A stretch of DNA of 38,725 bases from an uncultured Brachyspira sp. (GCA_949300355.1 CASGDY010000020.1:1-38725); one strand, 5' to 3'; shown: positions 1 to 8,688, counted from the first letter of the stretch. Numbers and translations: made by a program. The notes: generated from the sequence alone by a model not told the origin.

Positions 1-1158
1 ATTTATAAAACTGAATAATGTTACCTTATTTTCAAGTAAGTATAAAAATTCATCTTTGAACATCTCTACAGCTGATAATATACAATCGGATAAATTTCTA
101 ATATATAAACATGAAGCTCCTATGCTTATCATTTCAGCAGTTTCTTTTAAACTTACATAATCGCTGAAAATAGAATTCCCTAAAAGCATTTTATTGATAT
201 AATATTCGCACAAATCAAAGCCGCAATGACAAGGAAAGCATTTACCGCAGGATATTGTTTTGGCATATTGTACTATTTTTAATATTACTCTTATCATACA
301 TCTGTCTTCACGTATGAAACATATTCCTCCGTTTCCTATTTTCATTTTTAATTCATTAAAACATTCATAATCTAATGTCATTTTTTGGAAAGTATTAAAA
401 TCTATAGGAGGATTTAAAAAACCATTAGTAAAAACACATTTTATAGTATAATCTTTATTAAATGCACCTGAGACTTTGGCAATATCTTTCAAAGGAGTAT
501 ACATCTCAAATTCATACAAATCAGCATTTACAAAATCACCTGTAATAGAAAGTATGTAAGTTCCTTTATCTTTGCCCAAACCATAATTTTTAAAACTAAA
601 TGAACCTATATGAGCCAAATATGCAAGCTGCGCTACTGTATCTAAATCAAATATATATTTTTTATTTTCTAAAAAGGAAGGCGTTATTTTATAATTATGT
701 TTATCATAATACGAATCTTCATCATAGATATTAATTTCAATGTCAGAAAAAGTATATGAATCCTCTGCTTCTGCTATAGCTTTTATAAAAATATCTTTTT
801 CTTTTAAATAGAAATTTTTTAATACTATATCTATTCTTTTTATATTAAGAATTTTGGATAAAAAGGTTGATCCGTCTAATATAAGATGAGGATTATTCTT
901 TATTAAGAACTTATCTTTAAATACTAAATAATCAAAAGATGCAGCATTAATGAGAATAAAATCTTCTTTAATGTTTTTGTCAGTAAGTATTTTATATAAT
1001 GCATTCTGGTATGCATTTCTTGACATAACGGAGAAGTCCTGCAAATCATAAATAAATGATTCCTGCAATTTCTGCACAGCTAAATAATCACCAAAATGAT
1101 CTTTATATAACTGAATATTGCTTATATTATTTTCACTATGCAGTACAAATTTTTTCAT
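1..1158 (-). CDS. NuoF-like iron-sulfur protein, partial, with degenerate FMN/NADH sites
   Basis: The frame is open from the ATG at 1158 to the window edge, giving 386 residues with the C-terminus missing. It aligns by eye with the NADH-binding 51-kDa subunit family (NuoF/HydB). A start resembling GGYEAL is followed by a SLBB-like segment. The N3 [4Fe-4S] site is intact, with SCGKCFPC at about residues 303-310 (C304, C307, C310) and a fourth cysteine at C350. The glycine-rich FMN loop (GRGGAGFPTG) and the GAGAYICGEETA segment are both absent; the matching regions read as ordinary polar sequence. It therefore probably carries an Fe-S cluster but does not oxidise NADH in the usual way. Its ATG overlaps the stop of the upstream NuoE-like gene (ATGA), implying translational coupling. 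The part off the edge could add ferredoxin or hydrogenase domains. Confidence 0.62.
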   Translation of the reverse strand, partial: MKKFVLHSENNISNIQLYKDHFGDYLAVQKLQESFIYDLQDFSVMSRNAYQNALYKILTDKNIKEDFILINAASFDYLVFKDKFLIKNNPHLILDGSTFLSKILNIKRIDIVLKNFYLKEKDIFIKAIAEAEDSYTFSDIEINIYDEDSYYDKHNYKITPSFLENKKYIFDLDTVAQLAYLAHIGSFSFKNYGLGKDKGTYILSITGDFVNADLYEFEMYTPLKDIAKVSGAFNKDYTIKCVFTNGFLNPPIDFNTFQKMTLDYECFNELKMKIGNGGICFIREDRCMIRVILKIVQYAKTISCGKCFPCHCGFDLCEYYINKMLLGNSIFSDYVSLKETAEMISIGASCLYIRNLSDCILSAVEMFKDEFLYLLENKVTLFSFIN

Positions 1159-1424
1159 CTTTTTCTTACATGTATAGCTTCTATATACTTAATAATACTT
1201 TTAAAAGACGATTTTGTACATTCCATACCATTAACAAGGACAGGTACAGCATTATGGCAATTATGCATACACTCCATCTCTTTCAGGAGCATACCATCTT
1301 CTGACGGTATGCCTATTTGCAAGTTATAATGCGAACGAATAGATTCTAAAAGCGTGTACGAACCTTTCATAGAACAATGAAGTCCTACGCACACTTCTAT
1401 GACAGTTTTCACATTACTTGTCAT
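1155..1424 (-). CDS. NuoE-like thioredoxin-fold [2Fe-2S] ferredoxin, short form
   Basis: This 89-residue protein matches only the C-terminal thioredoxin-like [2Fe-2S] domain of the 24-kDa NuoE family. The ligand set is visible as C12-x4-C17 and C52-x3-C56, inside VCVGLHCSMKGS and ECMHNCHNA. The N-terminal helical half of full NuoE is missing, as in small stand-alone ferredoxins and in the N-terminal extension of HydB-type hydrogenase subunits. Its stop codon overlaps the start of the NuoF-like gene by four bases (ATGA at 1158-1155), so the two products are probably made together and interact. The likely role is electron transfer between a redox partner and the adjacent Fe-S protein. The cysteine pattern is clear; the physiological partner is unknown. 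Confidence 0.75.
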   Translation of the reverse strand: MTSNVKTVIEVCVGLHCSMKGSYTLLESIRSHYNLQIGIPSEDGMLLKEMECMHNCHNAVPVLVNGMECTKSSFKSIIKYIEAIHVRKR

Positions 1425-1501
1425 AATATTTCTTTCCCATTAATAAACTTCTAAACATTCAAGAGATGAACAAACATTAATATGTATAATGTTATTATAT
1501 A

Positions 1502-1591
1502 TTACTTTTTCTTATGCCTATTTTTGCGTAAACGTTTTTTACGTTTATGCGTAGCCATCTTTTGACGAAGTCTTTTTCTTCCTGAAGGCAT
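1502..1591 (-). CDS. 29-residue basic AURKAIP1/COX24-domain protein
   Basis: This short gene starts at an ATG preceded by GGGAG and encodes 29 residues ending at TAA. The protein begins MPSGRKR, contains KMATHKRKKR and ends RKNRHKKK, so over half its residues are Lys, Arg or His. This is the pattern of the tiny AURKAIP1/COX24-domain proteins found in Bacteroidetes and spirochaetes, whose mitochondrial relative mS38 is a ribosomal protein. A ribosome-associated role is therefore likely, from family knowledge rather than from this sequence. It lies alone between the NuoE-like gene and pepA. Confidence 0.82.
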   Translation of the reverse strand: MPSGRKRLRQKMATHKRKKRLRKNRHKKK

Positions 1592-1763
1592 ATACACTCC
1601 CATTTTTATCTAATTTGAAAATTCATTATAACATTTTACACAAATAATTTCAAGTTAAAACTAAAAACTAATTTCATTTTTTTACATTTATTTAAAATAT
1701 ACAACAATATATTTTTACAGAATAATTAAAAATACTAATAAAAAATATTATTTCAAACAAAAA

Positions 1764-1803
1764 AATAATCATAGCATTTTCATAAAAAAACACTATGACT
1801 ATT
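1764..1803 (-). terminator. Rho-independent terminator of pepA
   Basis: A 12-bp inverted repeat (arms 1764-1775 and 1792-1803) forms a continuous stem on the minus strand if two G-U pairs are allowed, and is followed by a T-rich run. The wobble pairs form only in minus-strand RNA, which fits the upstream minus-strand pepA. Confidence 0.75.
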
Positions 1804-1832
1804 TTATAACTATTAAAAATTAATTTTACTAA

Positions 1833-3308
1833 TTAAAATTTACCTATATCAACAAGTTTTTCTACTGTTTTAGCAAGTAAATAAACTCCTACTCCTGTAG
1901 CACCTTTAGATATATATTTTACATTTACATCACTCATATCTGTACCTGCTATATCCAAATGAGCCCATCTTGCTCCTTCTGTAAAGTATGATAAGAATTG
2001 TGCTGCAGTTATAACTCCGGCATATCTTCCGCCTGAATTTTTTATATCAGCAATATCAGATCTTATATCTTCTTTATATTCATCAAACATAGGAAGTTCC
2101 CATACTCTCTCATAAGTATCATTGCCTGCCTCTTTTAAAGCAGCGGACAAAGCTTCATCATTAGAAAGAAGTCCTGAAGCATGCTTTCCTAAAGCTATTG
2201 AACAAGCTCCTGTTAAAGTGGCAATATCTATTACAAAATCAGGATTATATTTTTTTATTCCATAAGCTAAAGCATCAGCAAGTATAAGTCTTCCTTCAGC
2301 ATCTGTATTAACAACCTCTACAGTAACGCCATTATACATTTTTAATATATCACCAGGATTTATAGCAGCACTTCCTGTTTTATTATCAGTTAAAGGACAT
2401 ATTACAGTAACATTAGCTTCCAAATTCATATCAGATATTAAAAATAAAGCTCCGCAAACAGCTGCAGCTCCAGCCATATCATCTTTCATACCAAGCATAC
2501 TTGTACCAGGTTTTAAAACCATTCCGCCTGTATCAAAAGTAATACCTTTTCCTACCAATAAAATATGTTTTTTAGCCTTAGCTTTCTTATACTGAGCGAT
2601 AAACACTCTAAGAGGATTCTTACTTCCAGCATTAACCCCCAATATTCCATTCATACCAAGAGTTTTTAATTCTTTTTCAGTAAGAACTGTAGTAGTTATT
2701 TTTCTGTTTTCGGCCTGTTTTTTAGCCCTGTCAACAAATGTCAAAGAATTTATAACATTGCTAGGCTCATTAACCATATCTCTTGCCCAAAATATACTGC
2801 TTGCTATTTGATTTGCCTTAGATATAGCATTTTCAGTATCTTTTTTATGTTCAGAAACTAAAAGTATATTCTTAATATTAGATTGTTCTTTCAATCTCTT
2901 ATCGCCTAAATAATTATCAAAACTATAAGAAGAAAGCAATATACCTAAACAAAATTGAATATATGATTCTTCTGAAGCTATTTCAGCAAATAATTCAGCC
3001 ATATCTACTTCTATATCATCTATATGTAAATCTTTCATTATTTTTACCAATGAAGCACCGGCATTCTTCCAAGTTTCATACATATAATTTTTTACTTCTT
3101 TATATGTAATATAAATAACTCTTGTATTGCTTGCAAATGCGAATGCAAATGGAGTAGAAGTATTATAATATTTATCTTTTACCAAACTATTAAATAACTT
3201 TATATATTCTTCATTAAATGAGCATACTTTAAGCTGCTCTTTTTCTACTTTTACAAATACTGCTACAGTATGTTTTTTAATGAAATTGATTGTATGTTTT
3301 AATTTCAT
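1833..3308 (-). CDS. pepA: Leucyl aminopeptidase (M17 family)
   Basis: This 491-residue cytosolic metallo-aminopeptidase removes N-terminal residues such as leucine from peptides. The M17 signatures are intact. VGKGITFDTGG supplies K254 and D259, MKDDMAG supplies D277, and NTDAEGR at 334-340 supplies D336, E338 and R340, the two-metal and bicarbonate-binding residues. The length is typical and the N-terminal half is the usual divergent domain. The start at 3308 is preceded by AAAGGAAC at good spacing. It is a single-gene unit with its own terminator just downstream. Confidence 0.95.
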   Translation of the reverse strand: MKLKHTINFIKKHTVAVFVKVEKEQLKVCSFNEEYIKLFNSLVKDKYYNTSTPFAFAFASNTRVIYITYKEVKNYMYETWKNAGASLVKIMKDLHIDDIEVDMAELFAEIASEESYIQFCLGILLSSYSFDNYLGDKRLKEQSNIKNILLVSEHKKDTENAISKANQIASSIFWARDMVNEPSNVINSLTFVDRAKKQAENRKITTTVLTEKELKTLGMNGILGVNAGSKNPLRVFIAQYKKAKAKKHILLVGKGITFDTGGMVLKPGTSMLGMKDDMAGAAAVCGALFLISDMNLEANVTVICPLTDNKTGSAAINPGDILKMYNGVTVEVVNTDAEGRLILADALAYGIKKYNPDFVIDIATLTGACSIALGKHASGLLSNDEALSAALKEAGNDTYERVWELPMFDEYKEDIRSDIADIKNSGGRYAGVITAAQFLSYFTEGARWAHLDIAGTDMSDVNVKYISKGATGVGVYLLAKTVEKLVDIGKF

Positions 3309-3406
3309 TTTTTGTTCCTTTATGATTTTAAAATAACTTCGATTAATAATTATATATAATGTTTATTTTATGTCAATTATAATATAAAAAAATATTATAA
3401 AAGATA

Positions 3407-3434
3407 TTGCAATATACTACTAAAGGTATATAAT
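3407..3434 (+). promoter_or_regulatory. Sigma-70 type promoter of first LPP20-like lipoprotein
   Basis: TTGCAA (3407-3412), a 16-base spacer and TATAAT (3429-3434) lie about 45 bases before the start codon. The -35 element sits in the palindrome ATATTGCAATAT. The same arrangement recurs before the paralogous gene at 4189. Confidence 0.7.
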
Positions 3435-3478
3435 CGCATATAAGCTTACATATTATTTTATCAGGAGGTTAAAAATAT

Positions 3479-3976
3479 ATGATAAGAAAAATATTTAATG
3501 TAGTAATTTCTATTTCTCTACTATTATTTGTAGTATCATGCGGAACTGGTGTAAGCAGAAGCCAACCAGAAGGCTGGATTAATGATGACACATTCAGAGT
3601 AATGGGAATGGGTTCTCCATCAGACGATATAGACGATAAATTCAGAAGAGAGGTAGTGGCAAAACAAGCAGCTGAATTAGACGCCAAAAATAAAATTGCT
3701 GCTAAAATTGTAGGTTCATATATAGAATCTCTAAGTTCTACTGAAAAAGGCATGATAGATGAATATGTTATTCAGGAAAGAGTTGCCGGAAGAATAAGAG
3801 GTACTTCTGTTGTAGAAAGCAAATGGGACTCTCAGCAAAATTGTACTGTAGTAATGGAACTATATTCAAAAAACCTTAGAAAACAGATGGATAATTTGGT
3901 AACTCAATATCTTAATGAAGTTGGTATGCAATATACTGCTCAGGATGTTGCTGGAATGGTAAGAACTTATAAATAA
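3479..3976 (+). CDS. LPP20-family lipoprotein, copy 1
   Basis: This is a 165-residue predicted lipoprotein. The N-terminus is a charged start, a hydrophobic run and a lipobox ending VVSC at about residue 21, so the mature protein should be anchored in a membrane through its N-terminal cysteine. The body contains the LPP20-like AELDAKNKIAAKIVG helix and ends in a region seen again, almost unchanged, in the gene at 4189. A strong ribosome site (AGGAGG) precedes the ATG. It has its own promoter and terminator, so it is a single-gene transcript. The molecular function of LPP20 proteins is unknown. The two copies look like a recent tandem duplication. Confidence 0.85.
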   Translation: MIRKIFNVVISISLLLFVVSCGTGVSRSQPEGWINDDTFRVMGMGSPSDDIDDKFRREVVAKQAAELDAKNKIAAKIVGSYIESLSSTEKGMIDEYVIQERVAGRIRGTSVVESKWDSQQNCTVVMELYSKNLRKQMDNLVTQYLNEVGMQYTAQDVAGMVRTYK

Positions 3977-3997
3977 TTATTAAAATATGATATTAAA

Positions 3998-4030
3998 AAG
4001 GGCTCCTTAATGGAGTCCTTATTTTTTTTT
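3998..4030 (+). terminator. Rho-independent terminator after lipoprotein copy 1
   Basis: A 9-bp stem (3998-4006 with 4012-4020, one G-U pair) with a 5-base loop is followed by A and nine T residues (4021-4030). It separates the two tandem lipoprotein genes. Confidence 0.88.
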
Positions 4031-4132
4031 AAAATTAAAAATAATAATAATCGATAATATTAAAGCAATTAAAATTTGCTATATTTTTTATTATATTTAA
4101 AATATACGGGTAAAATTATTTTTATTATGGTA

Positions 4133-4160
4133 TTGCAATATAGTATTCAAAATATATAAT
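4133..4160 (+). promoter_or_regulatory. Sigma-70 type promoter of second LPP20-like lipoprotein
   Basis: TTGCAA (4133-4138), a 16-base spacer and TATAAT (4155-4160). Spacing and elements match the promoter of copy 1, and the TATTGCAATATA context is conserved, so the duplication included the promoter. Confidence 0.7.
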
Positions 4161-4188
4161 ACTACAATCAAATTAGGAAGGATTAAAT

Positions 4189-4692
4189 ATGAATAAATTT
4201 ATAAAATTATTTATTATGACATCAATGTTTTCACTGTTTATTATCTCATGCGGAAGCGGAGTAAGCAGAGAAAGACCAGAAGGCTGGATCAATGATGACA
4301 CATTCAGAGTAATGGGAATGGGGTCTCCGGCAGAGGATATAGATATAGATGATAAATTCAGAAGGGAATTAACATCAAAACAAGCAGCTGAATTAGATGC
4401 TAAAAATAAAATTGTAGCAAGAATAGTAGGTTCTTATATAGAATCTTTAAGCTCTACTGAAAAAGGTATGATAGATGAATACGTTATACAGGAAAGAGTG
4501 GCAGGAAGAATAAGAGGAGCTTCTGTTGTAGAAACTAAATGGGATTCTAAACAGAATTGTACTGTAGTTATGGAGCTTTATTCTAAAGGATTAAAAAAAC
4601 AGGTAGATGCATTAATCACAAAATATCTTAATGAAGTTGGTATGCAATACACAGCTCAAGATGTTGCAGGAATGGTAGAAACTTATCAATAA
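4189..4692 (+). CDS. LPP20-family lipoprotein, copy 2
   Basis: This is a 167-residue paralogue of the lipoprotein at 3479. The signal peptide is divergent but the lipobox (IISC) is kept. From PEGWINDDTFRV onward the two proteins are close to identical, differing by a two-residue ID insertion and scattered substitutions. AGGAAGG precedes the ATG. The faster change in the signal peptide than in the mature part suggests selection on the mature protein after duplication. It is probably membrane-anchored with its body in the periplasm or at the surface; the function is not known. Confidence 0.85.
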   Translation: MNKFIKLFIMTSMFSLFIISCGSGVSRERPEGWINDDTFRVMGMGSPAEDIDIDDKFRRELTSKQAAELDAKNKIVARIVGSYIESLSSTEKGMIDEYVIQERVAGRIRGASVVETKWDSKQNCTVVMELYSKGLKKQVDALITKYLNEVGMQYTAQDVAGMVETYQ

Positions 4693-4763
4693 TAATTTTT
4701 ATATAAAATTTATTAGAGATAAAAAATAATTTTTAAATATTGAAAATCTTAAATATTAAAAAA

Positions 4764-4897
4764 GCTAATTATAAAAATTATATTAGCAAAAATAAAAATT
4801 ATAGGTGAAAAAATATTAAAAAGCTAATCATAAAAATTATTTTCCTCTGGCAAGTTTACTTGACTGACTAGCCTTTGAGAAAATAATTTTTATTAGC
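4764..4897. repeat. Two AT-rich inverted repeats with GCTAAT/ATTAGC ends
   Basis: A short inverted repeat (4764-4787) is followed by a longer one with arms 4823-4844 and 4879-4897, which pair over 19 bases apart from a three-base bulge. The enclosed 34 bases contain the small palindrome CAAG-TTTA-CTTG (4851-4862). The structure ends 18 bases before the SDR start codon, so it would lie in that transcript's leader or just before it. It is not a standard terminator because no T-run follows. Confidence 0.6.
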
Positions 4898-4915
4898 AAC
4901 AATAAGGAATTCATT

Positions 4916-5695
4916 ATGTATGTAGAAAATATTAAAGGAAGAACTGCATTTGTATCAGGAGCAAGTGCAGGTATTGGGGAAGCTGTAGCTAAAATGCTTG
5001 CTTCTAATGGAGTTAATCTTATCTTAGCTGCAAGAAGAATAGAGAAACTTGAAACTTTAAAAAATGAATTAGAAAAAAATCATAATGTAAAAGTAACAGT
5101 TATAAAATTGGACTTTGCAAAACCTGAAGATATAGTAAAGGCTATAGATTCTCTTAGTGATGAAGATAAAAAAATAGACATACTCATAAATAATGCCGGT
5201 TTAGCTTTAGGTAAAGACTTATATTATAATAATCCTATAGAAGATTCTCTACAAATGATTAGAGTTAATTGCGAAGGATTAATAGTGTTAACAAGACTTT
5301 TACTTCCATATATATTAAAAAGCAAACATGGACATATAGTAAATCTATCATCTACTGCTGCCGATGAAGCTTATAGCGGAGGTGCAATATACTGTGCCAC
5401 TAAATCTTTTGTAGAAATGTTCGGAGATAGCTTAAGAGTAGAATTGATAGACAAACCTGTAAAAATAACAAATATAAAACCGGGGGCTGTTAATACAGAG
5501 TTTTCTACAGTAAGATTTAAAGGCGATAAAGAAAAAGCTGACAATGTATACAAAGGATTTAATCCTTTATATGCCGAAGATATAGCCGATAATATAGAGT
5601 ATGCATTAACTAGAAAAAGTCATGTACAAATATCAAGTATGACTATAATGGCAGAAAATCAAGGTAGTGCTACTATAATACATAAAAACAATTAA
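4916..5695 (+). CDS. Short-chain dehydrogenase/reductase (YdfG-like)
   Basis: This 259-residue classical SDR is an NAD(P)-dependent oxidoreductase in the cytoplasm. The cofactor loop GASAGIG is at 15-21, NNAG at 92-95, and the catalytic set is S146, Y159 and K163 in YCATK. The overall sequence resembles the YdfG/serine 3-dehydrogenase group, which acts on small hydroxy acids, but substrate cannot be read from sequence. An AAGGAA ribosome site precedes the ATG. It is the first gene of a unit with the 673-residue protein (20-base gap) and the acyltransferase (18-base gap). Confidence 0.9.
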   Translation: MYVENIKGRTAFVSGASAGIGEAVAKMLASNGVNLILAARRIEKLETLKNELEKNHNVKVTVIKLDFAKPEDIVKAIDSLSDEDKKIDILINNAGLALGKDLYYNNPIEDSLQMIRVNCEGLIVLTRLLLPYILKSKHGHIVNLSSTAADEAYSGGAIYCATKSFVEMFGDSLRVELIDKPVKITNIKPGAVNTEFSTVRFKGDKEKADNVYKGFNPLYAEDIADNIEYALTRKSHVQISSMTIMAENQGSATIIHKNN

Positions 5696-5715
5696 TTATT
5701 TAGGGAGTTTTATTT

Positions 5716-7737
5716 ATGGGAGATATAGATAACACTAGAGATCGATTAAAGTTAGATGAACTTAATAAAGATGCCAGAAAAGATTTATTTAATAAATTTA
5801 TAGATGCCGGCGGTGAAGTAGTACCAGATAAGAAGAAGGATAATAATGTTCTTGTAGGATCATCAAAAAAAGGTCAAAATGTAGTAGTAGGCGGAAACAG
5901 CGGCAAAGGTTCTAAAGGCTCTAGTTCTGCCAATACAAAAAATGACAGCAAAGATAAAAATAATAAATCTTCTTCATCTGCTGTAAGCGTTCAAAATAAA
6001 AAAAATAGCGGATTATTTTTTAATATAAAATTATGGTTCAATGCTTTAAGTTCTGGTGTAATCACATTGATGGGCGGAAATGTTAATCCTAAATTCTTAA
6101 ACTTTATAGATAAAAATGTTATAGCTGCCCTATTAGAAATGGACACTTTAATTTTTAATGCTTTGAATCCAAGCGAAGCCTCTGATATAGATGCAAAAGC
6201 AAAACATCAAAAAGTAATTTCTCAATTTGCAAAAACTTTAGATGATTTGGAGTTATTAGAAAGAATAAAAGACCAATATGATGAAGGCGTTTATAAAGAC
6301 TTTTTAAGACCATATAAAGAATTAAACAGCACTGTTATGGTCGAAAGTTATGTAAAAGAAATAAAAGCTATGTTCAGACCGCTTTATGTACTTCATGCTT
6401 ATTCTTCAAGAATAAAATTAGCCGGAGAAAAAGCGATGTTTGCCTATGCTATGGTTGATAATATAAGCAAGGGAATAGTAAACTCTAGAATATCTGCTTT
6501 TAAAAGAGCTGTAGATTTGATATATGGAAAATATTATCCTAAACTATTCACTCTTTTACAGTATGCCTCTAAAGAACCATTAGAAACTATAAATGACTTT
6601 AACCGTTATTTAAATATTTCTGATGAAGATATATTAGGATATTATACTAAATTAAGAAAAGAAAAAGAAAAATTACAAGAAAATAAAATACAGCAGGCAA
6701 AAGAAAATATAGGAAAACAAAAAGACAATGAAGAAGAAAAATTAAGTAAAGTAGAATCCATAGGTGTAAAACTTATAGAAAAATGCGTATCATTCAAAAA
6801 ATCTGACAACAATATAGAATATGAAGCAGATCCTTTTTTCATTGTTCCTATAAAAGATAAAATATATAGAATTAAAGTTTTAATAGACTTTTTAGACAGA
6901 GAGTATTCTGCTGTATTTGTTTCTAATAAGGTAAGATATAATTTAGTTTATGATAATCAGGTAAGAACAGATTATAAAAATGATTTTAATAATATATTCC
7001 TATCATTATCAGATACAAATTCTAGATTAAACGAATATAGTGAGCTTTGCAAAACTATAAACAAAGTAGAAGAAGATAAAACTATGCGTTTTGAACAGAG
7101 AGTTTCTATGCTTTCAGATAAAAACGGTCAACGTTCTTATTTAGCTAAAAATTTAAGAAACACCTATGTCTCAATAATAACACCTTTTAAAAGAAAATTA
7201 GATAAATTATTATTAGATAAAGAAGAAAGAGAAAGAATCATAGAAAACCCTAATGATATATTAAGTTTCTCAGCAGAAATAGGAAAAGGTAAAAAAAGAA
7301 TACAAGGATATAATGTAATGAAAGCATTAACAGAAGCTTATTATTTTATATCCGGACTTAATTATTTAATAACACAGGGTGAATTATCAGGAGCAGGCAT
7401 ATTAATAGAAGGCAGTGATGATGAAGAATTAGATATAAGTACTGCAGAAAAAGAGAAAACAATTGAATCTGCAGCTGCGTCTGATAATACTGCAGAAAAT
7501 ATTAATGCTGATGAAAATACTGATTACGAAAATGAAAACGTTGAAAATAATGCAGAAAATTCTGAAAATCAAACTGCTGAAATCGAAGAATCAAATTCTA
7601 ATAATGATGAAAATTCAGATATTAGTACATCAGATTCAAATGAAATAACATTAAATAATGACGGATTTGATGAATCTTTGGAAGATGAAGATTTGTTTGA
7701 AGATACAGAAAAAGAAGATGAAAATTTAAAACAATAA
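5716..7737 (+). CDS. 673-residue spirochaete protein of unknown function with acidic tail
   Basis: I do not recognise a named family. The N-terminus is charged (DELNKDARKDLFNKF, then AGGEVV), followed by a Lys/Ser/Asn/Gly-rich low-complexity linker at about 35-95. A largely helical body spans about 100-580, with a strongly charged likely coiled coil near 310-345 (lysine, glutamate and glutamine rich). The last 90 residues are almost all Asp, Glu, Asn and Ser. There is no signal peptide or clear membrane segment, so it is probably cytoplasmic or membrane-associated. AGGGAG precedes the ATG. It sits between an SDR and an LpxL-type acyltransferase in one apparent transcript. Confidence 0.85.
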   Translation: MGDIDNTRDRLKLDELNKDARKDLFNKFIDAGGEVVPDKKKDNNVLVGSSKKGQNVVVGGNSGKGSKGSSSANTKNDSKDKNNKSSSSAVSVQNKKNSGLFFNIKLWFNALSSGVITLMGGNVNPKFLNFIDKNVIAALLEMDTLIFNALNPSEASDIDAKAKHQKVISQFAKTLDDLELLERIKDQYDEGVYKDFLRPYKELNSTVMVESYVKEIKAMFRPLYVLHAYSSRIKLAGEKAMFAYAMVDNISKGIVNSRISAFKRAVDLIYGKYYPKLFTLLQYASKEPLETINDFNRYLNISDEDILGYYTKLRKEKEKLQENKIQQAKENIGKQKDNEEEKLSKVESIGVKLIEKCVSFKKSDNNIEYEADPFFIVPIKDKIYRIKVLIDFLDREYSAVFVSNKVRYNLVYDNQVRTDYKNDFNNIFLSLSDTNSRLNEYSELCKTINKVEEDKTMRFEQRVSMLSDKNGQRSYLAKNLRNTYVSIITPFKRKLDKLLLDKEERERIIENPNDILSFSAEIGKGKKRIQGYNVMKALTEAYYFISGLNYLITQGELSGAGILIEGSDDEELDISTAEKEKTIESAAASDNTAENINADENTDYENENVENNAENSENQTAEIEESNSNNDENSDISTSDSNEITLNNDGFDESLEDEDLFEDTEKEDENLKQ

Positions 7738-7755
7738 AATATTAAAGAGGTTATT

Positions 7756-8688
7756 TTGGCTTATAAATCACCGCAAGTTATAATGCTTGAATATATTCCG
7801 CTTCGTATATTGATGGAAATAATGGCATTTATGCCTTATATCATAGTAATATTATTTGCAAAGCTAATTGGTACTTTAATGTACTATCTTGTACCAAGTG
7901 CTAGAAAAGTTGCATTGATTAATTTAAAACAAGCATTTCCTGAAAAAAGTTTTCATGAAAGAAAAGTAATAGCTAAAAGATCTATGAAGTCTATGATTAT
8001 GACTTTTGCAGAGTTTATTAAATCATCAAGAATGTCAGATGAACAAATATTAAAGAGAATAAAAATAGAAGGTCTTGAAAAATTTGATGATGCTTTGCAT
8101 AAAAGTGAAAGAGGTATTGTAACAATTACAGGGCATATAGGAAATTGGGAATATATAGCTTTTTATTTTGCTATTAAAGGATATAATCCTGCTGTAATAT
8201 TCAGACCTCTTGATAATCCAAAATTAGATGCTTATATGCGTTCTTGGAGAGAGAAAAGAGGTATGAAATGTATATCAAGATGGGGCGATTTAAGAGAAAT
8301 ATTTCATGTTTTAAATAATAATAATCCTGTTGCTTTTTTATGCGATCAGAATTATTTAGATGGTGTTTTTGTTGACTTTTTTGGATATCCTGCTGCTACT
8401 GCAGTTGGACCTGTTGCTATTGCTATGAAAACAGGTTCTCCAATGGCTATACTTTACAGTTTGCCTGATAGATACGGACATCATAAAATCATCATACATG
8501 ATATAATGTACATAGAAGAAAAAGAAACTAAAGAAGAAACTATAAAACATAATGTTCAAAGATATACAAAAAAATTAGAGGAAATAATATCAAAATATCC
8601 TGAAAACTGGCTTTGGGTTCATCCTAGATGGAATACTAGACCTAATGGAGAGCCTGAAATTTTTTATAAGAATAATAATTATAAATAG
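7756..8688 (+). CDS. LpxL/HtrB-family lysophospholipid or lipid A acyltransferase
   Basis: This 310-residue inner-membrane acyltransferase transfers an acyl chain to a lipid A-type or related lipid acceptor. The catalytic HX4E motif is seen as H127-IGNW-E132. The following FRPLDNPKLD segment and the later FLCDQN region are typical of the family. The N-terminus has a hydrophobic anchor at about 15-45. The start is a TTG six bases after AAAGAGG; the first ATG downstream (codon 10) has no ribosome site. It is the last gene of the three-gene unit. Which glycolipid is the acceptor in this organism is not known from the sequence. Confidence 0.88.
   Translation: MAYKSPQVIMLEYIPLRILMEIMAFMPYIIVILFAKLIGTLMYYLVPSARKVALINLKQAFPEKSFHERKVIAKRSMKSMIMTFAEFIKSSRMSDEQILKRIKIEGLEKFDDALHKSERGIVTITGHIGNWEYIAFYFAIKGYNPAVIFRPLDNPKLDAYMRSWREKRGMKCISRWGDLREIFHVLNNNNPVAFLCDQNYLDGVFVDFFGYPAATAVGPVAIAMKTGSPMAILYSLPDRYGHHKIIIHDIMYIEEKETKEETIKHNVQRYTKKLEEIISKYPENWLWVHPRWNTRPNGEPEIFYKNNNYK

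Noticed and set aside
3469-3753. 94-residue minus-strand frame
   Set aside because: Antisense to the first LPP20-like lipoprotein gene, which has a lipobox, ribosome site and promoter.
7463-7648. 61-residue plus-strand frame
   Set aside because: Frame-shifted shadow of the acidic tail of the 673-residue protein; low-complexity.
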